A stretch of 64,000 nt of DNA from Sialis fuliginosa (lineage: Eukaryota; Arthropoda; Insecta; Megaloptera; Sialidae): NCBI GenBank assembly GCA_961205875.1, contig OY540812.1, forward strand, positions 27,661,098-27,725,097, in the 5' to 3' direction. Positions 36,136-46,789 of this stretch are shown here, piece by piece. The notes beneath the pieces were generated by a model. The model was not told where the DNA came from. It did not search any database and saw nothing but the letters and a program-made list of their open reading frames with translations. The translations under genes and the position numbers were made by a program. The stretch's first letter is position 1, and every line of letters begins with the position of its first letter.

Positions 36136-36535
36136 AAAGCCTACGCACACAACAGACTTTTAGTCGGCCGATAGTTTGTTCGGTTTAGCAATTGTCATGG
36201 AAATATTTTACTGGAAAACGAAGAAACTGTGGTATCTTAATTATAAACTAAAAAAGTCTGGAACTGTTAGACTCCTGACGAGGATTTAAGGTAAAGTCGA
36301 AACACGTGTCGAGTGACATTGTTTTCTTGTAGTGAAGGTGTATTTATTTAAAAATAGTTTAAGTGGAAATATACAGAATATATACCGATTGAAAATCGGC
36401 CGACTAAATGATCGAAAGGACTGGCCGATACTCTGGCAACAAGCAATCAGTATAGTATGGTGTTCTATGTACATATTGTACATATGTGCACGTATATCCA
36501 CCACCAACAAAACTGTTTAATCATCAGGGACAAAT
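36136..36535. mobile_element. Probable MITE split by a later insertion
   Basis: 'acacaacagacttttagtcg' plus 'gccgatag' (36146-36173) is inverted as 'atcggccgactaaatgatcg' (36395-36414). This fits an inverted-repeat element. The intervening 36245-36350 block is unrelated and carries the hammerhead-like motif, so it probably inserted later. The outer boundaries are approximate. Confidence 0.4.
36262..36320 (+). ncRNA. Hammerhead-ribozyme-like motif, probable Penelope-type relic
   Basis: The conserved core is present in order: CTGACGA (36275-36281, fitting CUGANGA), GAAA (36299-36302) and GTC (36308-36310) as the cleavage triplet. Stem II can form between ggattt and aaagtc around loop aaggt, with one A-G mismatch and one G-U pair. 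Stem III is the self-complementary acacgtgt with no loop. Stem I has four pairs next to the core (actc with gagt). A minimal stem III is, as I recall, a feature of hammerheads in Penelope-like elements, which act as dimers. No Penelope reverse transcriptase is nearby, so this would be a 5'-truncated or solo fragment. Confidence 0.45.
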
Positions 36536-36629
36536 CAATTTGCAGCTTGAACCCGATCAAACTACCGGCAGAAAAAAATTTTGTAGTGTGCTCGAGCTCT
36601 TAATCTGAATTTAATGAAATAAAAAACTA

Positions 36630-36960
36630 AGTGACTGTGGAATCAGTGATTTTAGGATTATTCTCTGATGAATCAGTTGAAATTGTCATTTTAAATTCAT
36701 TTGCTATAGAATCGTAGGTACTTTCAAACTTTTAAAGTTTCTAATATTCACCAAAATAAATAACAATCCGAGTTAATACAGCTGTCTTAATATTGTTTAT
36801 CGCAAAATAATGTAGAAAAAAATAGTGTGTTTGTACTGATTCTCTGTGAAATAAATCAGATAATTTCATTGATTCAATCAAACAGTTCACTGATTCTCAG
36901 TTGTATACTTATAACTTTTGAAATCAGTGAATAGTTATTGACAATCACTGATTCGGATTA
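36630..36960. repeat. 'gaatcagtga' word cluster, possible hAT relic
   Basis: The word 'aatcagtga' or its complement 'tcactgatt' occurs repeatedly (near 36640, 36670, 36836, 36892, 36924 and 36946). The outer copies are 'gtggaatcagtgatt' and 'aatcactgattcgg', which are inverted. No TSD was identified. Confidence 0.4.
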
Positions 36961-38295
36961 ATAAAGTATAAAGTATCTAAATCTGGTATTTAATTCTTCA
37001 ATTCACTAAAAAGTCCTAAAAATTGCAAATAAAAGCACCTTATTACCTCGGGAAAAAGTGAAAACAAAAATACAATTTTTTTTAGAACTATTTTTATGTA
37101 GTATAGATCTTGGTTTCTGGGTGTAAACCGTAACGATTTGGTCGTGTTATCGGCCAATATTTCATCACACATTGCAGTGGACATCTTCAGGGCTCTTCTA
37201 CGATCAAATCGATGGGACTTACACTCAAGAGTAAGTAGGTACTTCATTTAACAAAATTTGCATCGAGATTTATTGCAAAAGTTACAGATACAATTGATTC
37301 TTCAACAAAAAGTGAGATTGAACTTACAACGTTAAAGCAGTACGTGTACAGTAAAACTAAAGTTTGAGAAATTCTGTTGTAACCAAGTCAACTAAATTCC
37401 TCTGTATGTCGAAGGTGTTCATCTTCAATCTATTGAACTATCTGAGAGATTGCAACATGAGGTAGAAGTGTTCCTTGAAGGCCAGTACATTTTGCTGTGT
37501 TTGGGAAACCCGCAAGCTATTGTCGAGAGTATGTATGTGAGTATACATACCACGTACTATACAGTACCGGATTGGAAAATATTTACGAAAGCTTGCCAAC
37601 TTGAAAAAATACTCCTTCCCCCACCCTTCCATAACACAGAATAAAAACCGCAACTACTAACTACTAACCTAGAACTACATGTGTAACTTTTTTATTATAA
37701 ATATGTAGAAAATATGTAATATTAATAATTATTATAAGGTCAGCATCTATACAATATCGCATGAAATTGATTTAAATTTTTTATGCTACTGTATTTAAGA
37801 GTTGAGGGATGGAGGGTAGAAACTTGTTTTATTATGTCTATTGTCGTTTTCACTATTTATTCGTTATACAATATCGTAAATATCTCGGCTTTTATGCAAG
37901 GCAGGGTAGATTTTTCTCCTAGAATAGCTTCTTTCCCCGTAAGATTTTCCTCGTTGGATCAAATGAGACTAATAATAATTATAATATCTATGACAGGGGG
38001 CCAAGTATTGAAGATATACATAAAAGTACGCACAAAACCTATGAAAATTAGCTTCATTTTTATGCTGCTGAATTTGAGAGGTCGCGGGATGAAAACTTAA
38101 AATTATTTTGAAGTTATACGTCTTTAGGCGCATTCAGGGTGAAATTTTAGTAATGCAACGGCAACGGCAACGAAATTAAAATCAGGAGAAGGTAGTTAAC
38201 AATTGGACAATAAAAAATGAAGCCAGGGATTGAACAATTGGACATTTATGATAAATTTTGCTCTTCTAGTACAGCACTGGTATATATATAGAGTC
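36961..38295. other. AT-rich DNA with a possible second Penelope-like relic
   Basis: On the minus strand near 37135-37200, 'ccctgaagatgtccactgca' and, further on, 'ggccgataacacg' resemble a decayed Penelope-type end ('ctgaaga' then 'gccgaaacacg'). Frames of 64-105 codons in this stretch (37450-37653 and 37783-38100) have no recognisable domain. No gene was called. Confidence 0.35.
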
Positions 38296-38299
38296 AAAA

Positions 38300-38745
38300 G
38301 CAGAAGTGTTCGAACAGTTTTCATTGAAAACACTTATCACAAACTTAGTAGGCTCCTCTCATTTGATTATTATAATATTTAAATCATGTCTCCATGTACC
38401 AAACAAAAACAGATATTTTGAAAATCATTTGCTAGATAAAGAAGTATACTCTTTGTTGATAGTACTCATATATATTTGTGCGATTAAATTATTGTGTAAT
38501 CTATTGAAAATTGTATAAATAAATTTGTGGCAATAAATATTCCGAATTTTAGTATTTAAATATGTTAAACTTGATATGAAATGAATTAATGAAATTGACG
38601 TATATATTTGTGTTCTTATTTAAAATAATGTAACTATATAAGCTCCGCCCTAGAAAAAGATAACCGATGATGTTTGTCTTAATATTACCGAATCTATTGT
38701 AAGCGATTCTGACCTTTAGGGTAGCAGACGACTTCTGAAGCTCAT
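38300..38745 (+). repeat. Dispersed repeat family D, plus-oriented copy
   Basis: This is the inverted partner of 30006-30464, about 8 kb away. It starts with 'agcagaagtgttc' and ends with 'cagacgacttctgaag'. It has the phrases 'aagctccgccctagaaaaag' and 'gatgtttgtctt' in the order expected from the other copy. Confidence 0.75.
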
Positions 38746-39078
38746 AATACTATAGATACCGTAACATTGGCGACAGGGGTTTAGGAATCCACATCGGGAA
38801 AGGGTCTTTGGCGATTGTTTAACAACTTTGTTACTTCCGGCTCAAGAAGTATATTAATGAAAAGATAAATTACCTATACATTTGCACACGACTATGGGAA
38901 TATTTGTTTATGTAATTGACTAAATAAGGATATGCGGTTTTAAAATAGTAGATACACTTTGGTAGAATATATTTGAAAATCGGATTTAACTACATTTTAA
39001 GCATACAAATTTCCATTCTTTTAACTTCCTTATATACTTCCATGTAATATATTGTTCAACCGATTGTTTTAGAATTTG
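38746..39078. other. AT-rich DNA, nothing recognised
   Basis: Spacer before the nested hAT element; no feature was supported. Confidence 0.5.
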
Positions 39079-39565
39079 ATTCTGACTAGGGCATACAAAC
39101 CGGTTTTAACCGAAGCCGGTTAACCGGTTTTTTGTCAAAATTTACCAAAACCGTAAAACCGGGTTTTTCCCGAAAAACCGAAAGTCAATTATATAAATAT
39201 TTTTTTGTTTCTTTAAATGACAAATAATTTTATTTTTTTTACTGTTATTCATGAAGTATTTATTTTGTGAATTTATTTAAATTAAAAAAAAGGGTGACAT
39301 CTATAAACTAACGCGCAATGTGTAAATAAAAATATTATAGCAGACTAAATGGAATTTGAGGGTTATTCGTGAAGTGTATAATAATATGTTAATAAAGGAG
39401 ATTATACCATTTTAAGTTCAAATTTAGACTAATCAATTTCAGATTGGGAATTGTAAATTCCACATTTGAGATGAAAATAAATAAATAATTTATTTCAATA
39501 CAATATAATGTAATGTAATATAATGTAACGAACTAATATAGAGGCCACTTTGCAATTATTATTTA

Positions 39566-39708
39566 CGCAGTCGAGTTATAACTGGCATCCGATACACACG
39601 TATTATCGTGTTTGCGTTATCAGTTAAATCGAACAATTAAAATAGGAATTTGTGAATTATTTAAAATAGTTTCAAGTGTTATAAAGTGAAAAATTAAAGT
39701 GGATAGGG
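39566..39708 (+). promoter_or_regulatory. 5' UTR with probable internal promoter
   Basis: The 143 bases precede ORF1. The initiator-like 'acgcagtcgagtt' sits at the element's first bases, which is where non-LTR elements with internal Pol II promoters start transcription. No TATA box is seen upstream. The assignment rests on position and resemblance to other insect elements. Confidence 0.5.
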
Positions 39709-41301
39709 ATGGCTTCTTCCCGTTCGAGTAGCGGTATCTCTATACAGGATCTCGAGCCTGATCCCGGAGGAACAGGTCACATTATCTCCAAGGCCTTGCA
39801 AACCCTCATCAACGATGATGAAGACAATGAAATGGACTACACAGAACATGAAAGACAAAAAAGAAAACGTAAAACAATCGCAATCGATACTCAAGAATCA
39901 TCTAAACAAGGTAAAACGCATGTCAATTCTCATCTAGGGCAAACAAAATCCACAACAAATGTAGAAAAAGATGACTCCGATAAAAGGGACCCCCCCAGCA
40001 CAAAGAATGACAACAACAATTCAAATCAAAACGCAAAACGATTTTTTCAAGAGACAGACGAGGGGCCGTTTTTTGTCTACATGGAAGGGAAAGACAAAAA
40101 TGTGGGCAAAATACATCCCATGGCGTTCGCTAAAATTCTCTATAAACACATAAGCAACATAAAAAAAGAAATTCTAAATATTAGTGTAACGGGTATAAAT
40201 AGAATCAAAGTAGAATTAAATACATATAAAGCAGCAAACAAACTCACAGCGTGTAATATACCAGACATAAACTCATACATACCAAGACATCTAATCGAAA
40301 AACAAGGGGTAGTCAAACAAGTAGACACTACACTAACAGAAGAATATATTTTGAAAGAGATAATTGCACCATACAAAGTCACATCCATCAGAAGAGTAAA
40401 ACGAAAAATTATAAATGACGGTGAACCCATATATGTACCACGCCAAGTAATAGTAGTAACATTCATAGGACAAAAACTTCCACAATACGTAGTTATTGAC
40501 AGCGTAAGGTGTGCAGTTGAACCGTACGTGCAATCAGTAACTCAATGCAAAAACTGTTTAAGATTTGGACACTTAAAGGCACAATGTCGAAGCAAAACAA
40601 AATGTCATTTTTGTGGGGAACAACACGAAGCAAGCGAATGCACGAATAAGAACAAACCCGAGTGCGTACACTGCAGCGGTGAACATGTAGCAACAGATCG
40701 TGTGTGCCCGGCCTTCGAATTGCAAAGGAGAATAAAACATAACATGGCATATTATAATCTAACCTACGAACAAGCGGCGAATTTAAACAAAGGTAAAAGT
40801 TACGCAGACGTCACAAAACAACAATCGGAAACACCTAACCAAGAAAACGATTTTCCGAATATAAACAATAAAAATAATAATAATATACCACTCGATATAT
40901 CTCCTAAAAACACGCTAAACTCAAAAAAGCACTATGAACAGTACAAACCAGATACTCAAAACGTTTTTAACAACCAAAGCCAATCGACAAATAAAAAACC
41001 GCCATTTGAGTTAAACAACTCAAATAGAAAATCTGAATGGCATTTCAACCCGGCCAGACATAAAATAAACCCAATACCGATGCAATCCAATCCTTCAAGA
41101 GATAACACATCAAGCACGTGCAACATTGAAGCTTTAATTAATAACCTCTGTGAATTAATCTTAAATCTAATAACAAAAACTAACAATCTCGGCTCTCTTC
41201 CTCTAACAAATATTAAAGAACTTCTATCAAACCTATATACTGCAATCGACAATAATGAACAGAAAAGTGATACAGTGGAACGCGAGATCGCTAAAATCTA
41301 A
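39709..41301 (+). CDS. ORF1: gag-like nucleic-acid-binding protein with three zinc knuckles
   Basis: A 530-residue protein of the ORF1 (gag-like) type found in I and jockey group non-LTR elements. It binds element RNA and forms the ribonucleoprotein with ORF2. Residues 1-110 are polar and low-complexity, with acidic and lysine-rich runs. Residues about 115-275 form the RRM-like region usual before the knuckles (inferred). Three CCHC-type knuckles follow: C280-x2-C-x4-H-x4-C293, C299-x2-C-x3-H-x4-C311 and C319-x2-C-x3-H-x6-C333. The tail (370-530) is Asn-rich and probably disordered. The start is the first ATG after the 143-base 5' UTR. The 3' end overlaps ORF2 by 47 bases, with ORF2 in the +1 frame. 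The frame is intact throughout. Confidence 0.92.
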   Translation: MASSRSSSGISIQDLEPDPGGTGHIISKALQTLINDDEDNEMDYTEHERQKRKRKTIAIDTQESSKQGKTHVNSHLGQTKSTTNVEKDDSDKRDPPSTKNDNNNSNQNAKRFFQETDEGPFFVYMEGKDKNVGKIHPMAFAKILYKHISNIKKEILNISVTGINRIKVELNTYKAANKLTACNIPDINSYIPRHLIEKQGVVKQVDTTLTEEYILKEIIAPYKVTSIRRVKRKIINDGEPIYVPRQVIVVTFIGQKLPQYVVIDSVRCAVEPYVQSVTQCKNCLRFGHLKAQCRSKTKCHFCGEQHEASECTNKNKPECVHCSGEHVATDRVCPAFELQRRIKHNMAYYNLTYEQAANLNKGKSYADVTKQQSETPNQENDFPNINNKNNNNIPLDISPKNTLNSKKHYEQYKPDTQNVFNNQSQSTNKKPPFELNNSNRKSEWHFNPARHKINPIPMQSNPSRDNTSSTCNIEALINNLCELILNLITKTNNLGSLPLTNIKELLSNLYTAIDNNEQKSDTVEREIAKI

Positions 41302-44300
41302 CAAAATATTTTTAGATCAATACTTGGCTAAGAACAATAACATCGACCTAGTAATTATATCAGAAACATGGATGTCTCCGTTCGATTTTTTGCAAGTATC
41401 CGGGTATAACACAATCCGTACAGATCGTCAAGACTACTACGGTGGAGTGGCTATACTTGTTAAAAAAAGTATACGATATAACGAAATCAAGTTAAATAAC
41501 CTAAACCGCGAAATAGAAATATGCGCCGCTGAAATATATTTCTCTGAGAAACCAACAACAATTATTTCAACATATTGCCCCCCAGGAAAAAAATACTCAA
41601 AGCAAGAATGGACTTATATATTAAAACAAATAAAAACTCCGCTAATCCTAGCAGGTGATTTCAATGCACATCACCAAATATGGGGGTGTCATTATTCGGA
41701 TATAGCTGGCAGAACTATACTAGACGTGACGGACGAGTGCAATATAGTGATATTAAATGACAAATCGCCAACGAGATTACCTCGGCCAAACCAACAACCA
41801 TCAGCCGTGGACCTTACAATCGTCTCACCCGAACTAGCAATCAAATCCACGTGGACGACCATAGAAGAAACGTTAGGATCAGATCACTACATAATTGAAA
41901 TAACCATCGAAAATAATTATCAGAATCAAACCACAAACGAAATCCATCCTTCGTATAAATGGAACGTCAAAAGGGCAGATTGGGAATCATTCTATAAAGA
42001 AGTTGCGAGCATCATAAATTCCCAAGAAACATCAGTCACCAGCACACAAGAAAAATATGATTTCATCATTAACACAATCGAACGGGCAGCTGAAAAAAGC
42101 ATCCCAAAGAGCAAGCCCTTTAAACCAAAAAATAAAAACCCTATATGGTGGGATTCCGAATGCTCTAAGCATATTCAATTACGTAAGACATCATTAACCA
42201 AATATAAAAACATGTCTACGTATGAAAACTATATAAGCCATAAGCGCACAGATGCATTAGTAAAAAAATTCCTAAAAACAAAAAAAAGAGAGGCATGGAA
42301 AAATTATTGTGAACAACTCAATAGGGAAAACAGTATGTCAGAAATATGGAAACAAATAAAATATTTCAAGAAAGGGATAAGCGAAGGTACACCTACATAC
42401 AATTCAGACACCTGGGTGGAAAAATTTGCGAATGAAGTGGTTCCTACTTCTGTTAACAACCAAATAAACATCGAAGAAGAAGCGAAAGAAACTAACAATA
42501 ACCACATGTTAACAACGCCATTCACCATTCAAGAACTTCAACTTGCTATAAAAAATTCAAACAACACCGCTCCGGGCATGGACAACATACATTACTCCAT
42601 GCTACACAACATGCCAGTAGATGGCAAAGAAATTCTACTATATGCACTCAACGAAATATGGACAAACTGCATCGACATACCATCAATGAAAATTGTAAAG
42701 ATAGTGCCCATACTGAAACCCCGGAAGAATCCGGAAGAGGCACAGTCATATAGACCAATTGCCCTTCTCTCGTGTGTCACCAAAACACTCGAGAGAATGG
42801 TCAAAAACCGCCTAGAATGGTGGTGCGAACATCACAATATCCTGCCTCATACTCAAATGGGTTTTCGAAAGGGGAAAAGCACGATCGATGTACTAGCGCA
42901 TCTATACACAGACATTCAAGAATCATTTTGCAACAACACATATATATCGGCCATATTCACAGACATAAATAAAGCCTATGAACATGTTGACATCCCGATA
43001 CTCGCAAAAAAATTACAACAACTCAACATACCAAACACATTCATCAAATCTATCATAAAGCTCTTGACCAATAGAATAACATACATAAAAAATAAGAACC
43101 GATACGAAGGCCCAAGAACATCCAGTCAAGGACTATGTCAAGGATCAATACTTAGTCCGCTTCTATTTAATCTGTACACAATAGATTTACATAACAAATT
43201 CCAATCACCAATAAAATGCCTTCAGTACGCAGACGATTTATGTATATATACCGAAGACAAGACATACCAACAATCCATAGACAACATCAAAGAAAACATA
43301 ACAAAATTATCCACGTGGCTACATGACAACGGCTTAGACATATCAGAAGAAAAATCAGCCATCTGTACATTTTCAAGACATCGAATAAAACACGAAAACA
43401 CCCACATCAGCCAAGAAAATTATAGAATAAAATTTAAAAAAGAAATAAAATACCTAGGTATAACGCTCGACGAAAAATTGAACTGGAAAAGGCATATAGA
43501 AAACATAATCATCAAATGTGAAAAAGGAATAAACATAATAAGATCACTCACGACTACGTGGTGGGGGGCCGATCCCAAGATTTTATTAATACTATATAGG
43601 GCAATTATCAGATCACAGATGGACTACGCCTCGATCCTCTACGGATCTGCATCAAAATCTCTCCTTCAAAAATTAGACAAATGCCAATACAAAGCAATAC
43701 GAATTTGTCTAGGAGCCATGATATCAACACCCACAAACGCACTGATTATAGAAGCTAACGAACCGCCACTGGCCCTCAGAAGAGAATTTCTGTGCAAAAA
43801 ATATTTATTAAAAAAAAATCAAGTCACTAACGATCCAATTACGACACAAACAAATAAAATAACAAACCTATATCAGGAAGGAATAAAATATTGGGTGGGA
43901 AAAAACCCTCCTATATTAATAGAAAGCAACATCAAGATCGAAGATAATAAGAAATATTTATACAAAAACACTCACATTCCGCCCTTCACATATAACTATG
44001 AATGGAGGAACGTATCGTTAGACATTATAAGCGACATCACATATACAGAAGAACCAGTAATCAACGAACACATATTACAAGAACACATAAAAGAGAACGA
44101 AAAAACAATAACAATATACACGGACGCATCAAAAATCGCAGATAATACAGGGTACGCAATATACGATTCGATAAACAATATCGAAATTAAAAAGAAGATT
44201 CCGAGCTCTCTATCCATATTCTCAGCGGAAGCAGGAGCTATAGTGGAAGCTCTAAAGTATGCAAAAAAATTTACGAAGAGCAACATATACATAATAACTG

Positions 44301-44968
44301 ACTCTAAATCTGTATTGCAACAACTAAAAAACAGCACAACCCCAACCAACTACCTAATATACGAAATATACGTAAATCATGAATCAAATATACAAATTCA
44401 AAACAAAATCACATATATCTGGGTGAAGAGTCACGCAGGAATAATTTTTAATACAAAAGCCGACGAACTAGCCAAAAGGGCAGCCATCGACGGAGAAACG
44501 AAAGACATCAAGGTACCATTTTCCGACATGTACTCGGCATTAAAAGAAAATCTTTGGTACAACTGGAACAACAACTGGAAAATATCATCATTTAGTAAAG
44601 GCAGAAACTATGCCGAAATACACCCCTGCATCCCTAAAAGATGCTGGTTTGATAATAAAGAACTCAAATTCAACAGATTCGAAATCACTAGCATAGCTAG
44701 AATCAAGTTCGGCCATGCGTCATATCCAAAACATTTACAAAAAATAAATGTTTTACAATCAGCGGTATGTACATGTGATAATTTATCCATCGGCGACATA
44801 AACCACATATTTTTCAGTTGTAAAAAATATATAAGCCACCAGAAAATATTTTACAGTGAACTAATCAATTTAAAAATTCAACTTCCCACTTCTATAAACA
44901 ATTTAATTAACCTAAATAATGACAAAGTACTTAAAACAATAACAAACTTTTTAAAAAATGCCGAACTT

Positions 44969-44977
<9 letters not shown>
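41255..44977 (+). CDS. ORF2: APE endonuclease, reverse transcriptase and RNase H polyprotein
   Basis: A 1240-residue enzyme that nicks the target DNA and reverse-transcribes the element RNA from the nick. The endonuclease domain (1-225) has N9 in IQWNARS, E37 in SETW, D135 and N137 in GDFNAH, and D210-H211 in SDHY. The reverse transcriptase (about 460-780) has D570 in FTDINKAY, then GLCQGSILSPLLFN, and the catalytic YADD at D660-D661. RNase H (about 950-1075) retains D957, E992, D1016, H1060 and D1070, all expected catalytic or supporting residues. A C-terminal Cys/His cluster (CTC then H and C, about 1172-1190) resembles the zinc-like end of related proteins. The start ATG yields the typical IQWN beginning. 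Translation probably depends on reinitiation or frameshift at the 47-base overlap with ORF1. Confidence 0.95.
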
Positions 44978-45007
<30 letters not shown>

Positions 45008-45752
45008 AAAGAATAAACAATAAAAATACATAAACAAAACCCGAAACACACAGAAAATAACAATAATCAGTAAATAAAAGTGTAGTTAACAAGAATAACA
45101 AATAAAAAGGAGTGTTAAAACAAAAGTAGAGTGGAAAAGCATTATAAATCACAAATAAAGAGTAATAAGAAAATACAAAAACAGAAGTGAAAAAAACAAA
45201 AATAAAAAGAAGTAAGAAAATAAAAGAAGAGTTGTCAAGTTCGAAAATCATAAATAAAGTGTAATAAGTAAAAATACATAAATACAACCCGAAATAATCA
45301 GAAAGTAACAGTAAACACCTAATTAAAAGTGAAGATAACAAATAAAAAGGAGTGTTCAATAAAAGTAGAGTGGAAAAATCATCATCAATCACAATTAAAG
45401 AGTAATAAGAAAAATGAAAATCAGAAGTGATAAATCCAAAAATAAAAGAAGTGAGAAAATAAAAATAGAGTGCTCAAGTATTGAAAAGCATAAAAATAGT
45501 GTAATAAATAAAAATACATAAATTAAACCCAAAACTCATAGAAATATCAATTAACATCAAAATAAAAGTGAAGATAACAAGAATAACAAATAAAAAGGAG
45601 TGTTCAAATAAAAGTAGAGTGGACAAGCATTTAAATCTCAAATATAGTGCAATAAAAATATAAGTATATATATAAACAGAAGTGACAAATTAAAATCAAA
45701 AAGTGGCCGATTTAGTACAAAAGGAAGCCAAGAGAAATGGAAGAAGAAGAAG
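44978..45752 (+). other. 3' UTR of the retrotransposon, starting with an internal poly-A tract
   Basis: An A run of about 28 bases follows the ORF2 stop. It is not the tail, because the target duplication lies about 750 bases further on. The UTR is purine-rich and ends 'atggaagaagaagaag'. The 141-codon minus-strand frame here is an artefact of this biased composition. Confidence 0.8.
45022..45705 (+). repeat. Three tandem ~245-bp repeats in the 3' UTR
   Basis: Units start with 'aaaaatacataaa' at 45022, 45270 and 45510 (spacings 248 and 240). Each contains, in order, 'gaagataac' or an equivalent, 'aacaaataaaaaggagtgtt', 'aaaagtagagtgga' and 'agtaataagaaaa'. The third unit is incomplete. They differ by scattered changes and indels. 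Confidence 0.85.
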
Positions 45753-46378
45753 AATTATTATTTAACTTATTATTGTTACGAATATTAATTAATTAAGTTA
45801 ACATATATTAAAAAAATTTAATTTCTTAATTTTATTTAAAATCAGGCCCTCGATTATTTACTATTGTCCAAATTAACAAATCATAATTAATGTATCATAT
45901 ATATTATATATCATGAGTGACATATCGGATATAATTAACAATAATTTTCGTGATATTTTCTCGTACAATATTTTTTAGCTACTGTAATCGAAACTCAGTT
46001 TGAGTCATATTTACTGTCTTCACCTAGATCACTTTTAAAATAACTTTACTAATTAATAGTTCCCAATTTGAAATTGATAAGTATCAATTTGAAATTGATT
46101 ATATATAGTTTGAAATAATAAAATAATAAATAGTCTTAATTTTGAAATTGATTATTCCCAATTTAAAATTGAATAGTCTCAATTTGAACTTGAAAAGGTA
46201 TAGTTAAATAAGTTTTATTTTTTTAATATTAATTATTTTTTTTTTTAAAATAGTATAAACATTTTTAAACTTAATTGAAAAACCCGACTAAAAACCGGTT
46301 AACCGGTTTTTCACTTTATGAAAAACCGAAAACCGGGTTTTGTAATTTTTTCGGGTTTTTGTATGCCCTAATTCTGAC

Positions 46379-46780
46379 TGTGTGTCTATTGGTAAACGCA
46401 GTAACTCAAAAACGGCAATACATGAAAATGTGAAATTTTATATATAGGATGAATTTTCATCTGGAAAAAATACCCTCGTTTTAAAACGATCTTACAACCG
46501 GAAACGGATATTTACTCTTCTCTATTTTTGAATTTTTTGAATTATTTTTAAAATGGAACGAAAAACTGTAAAGAATATCCATTTTTTCTATCTTTCATCT
46601 GTTAGCCATAAATCATTTTTTATAAACACATTATACAATGTACACCTAGTACAATGTATAAGAAAGTCCCATCGCACCCATGCGGCCATGGCAGATATTT
46701 TTTATTTTATAGACAACAAAAATCGAGTTTTCATATTTCGGAATAAAAGAAACAAAAACAACATTGTATTGTATTTTTAT
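46379..46780. other. AT-rich spacer, nothing recognised
   Basis: Lies between the hAT element and the Foldback-like element. The 91-codon frame ending inside the next element has no recognisable motif. Confidence 0.5.
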
Positions 46781-46789
46781 AAGAAACTG

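Larger units (their letters stand above)
39566..45752 (+). mobile_element. Full-length non-LTR retrotransposon (I-like group), 12-bp TSD
   Basis: Two overlapping intact ORFs are bounded by an exact 12-bp duplication 'aattattattta' (39554-39565 and 45753-45764). The 5' end begins cgcagtcg, similar to the CAGT-type starts of insect non-LTR elements with internal promoters. The 3' end is a short GAA repeat (about 45740-45752) rather than poly-A. A simple-repeat 3' end together with an APE endonuclease, RT and RNase H is typical of the I group ('I', Nimb, Loa, Ingi and relatives); exact clade placement is inferred. No stop codon, frameshift or 5' truncation is visible, so the copy could be active. 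Confidence 0.92.
39087..46370. mobile_element. Nonautonomous hAT element split by a retrotransposon
   Basis: The 8-bp duplication 'attctgac' lies at 39079-39086 and 46371-46378. The termini 'tagggcatacaaa' and 'tttgtatgccc' plus 'ta' are inverted. Both subterminal regions carry 'aaccggttttt' and 'accgggttttt' words. Removing the retrotransposon (39566-45752) and one copy of its 12-bp TSD leaves about 1085 bp. The remainder has no transposase frame and includes repeated 'caatttgaaattga' words at 46050-46190. The element was here before the retrotransposon. Confidence 0.88.

Noticed and set aside
37783-38100. 105-codon plus-strand frame as a gene
   Set aside because: It has hydrophobic low-complexity content, no recognisable domain, and no promoter, splice or conservation evidence.
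30272-38518. Similar short proteins in the two family D copies
   Set aside because: Most differences change the amino acid, and the frames have no domain. Shared ancestry of the repeat explains the similarity.
40140-44808. Several minus-strand and alternate-frame ORFs of 60-117 codons
   Set aside because: They are shadows of retrotransposon ORF1 and ORF2, without motifs of their own.
44978-45005. Poly-A tract as the 3' end of the retrotransposon
   Set aside because: No target duplication follows it, while an exact 12-bp duplication bounds the element at 45752 after a GAA repeat.
44967-45392. 141-codon minus-strand frame rich in Phe and Leu
   Set aside because: It lies opposite the purine-rich 3' UTR and poly-A tract of the retrotransposon; its length comes from biased composition.
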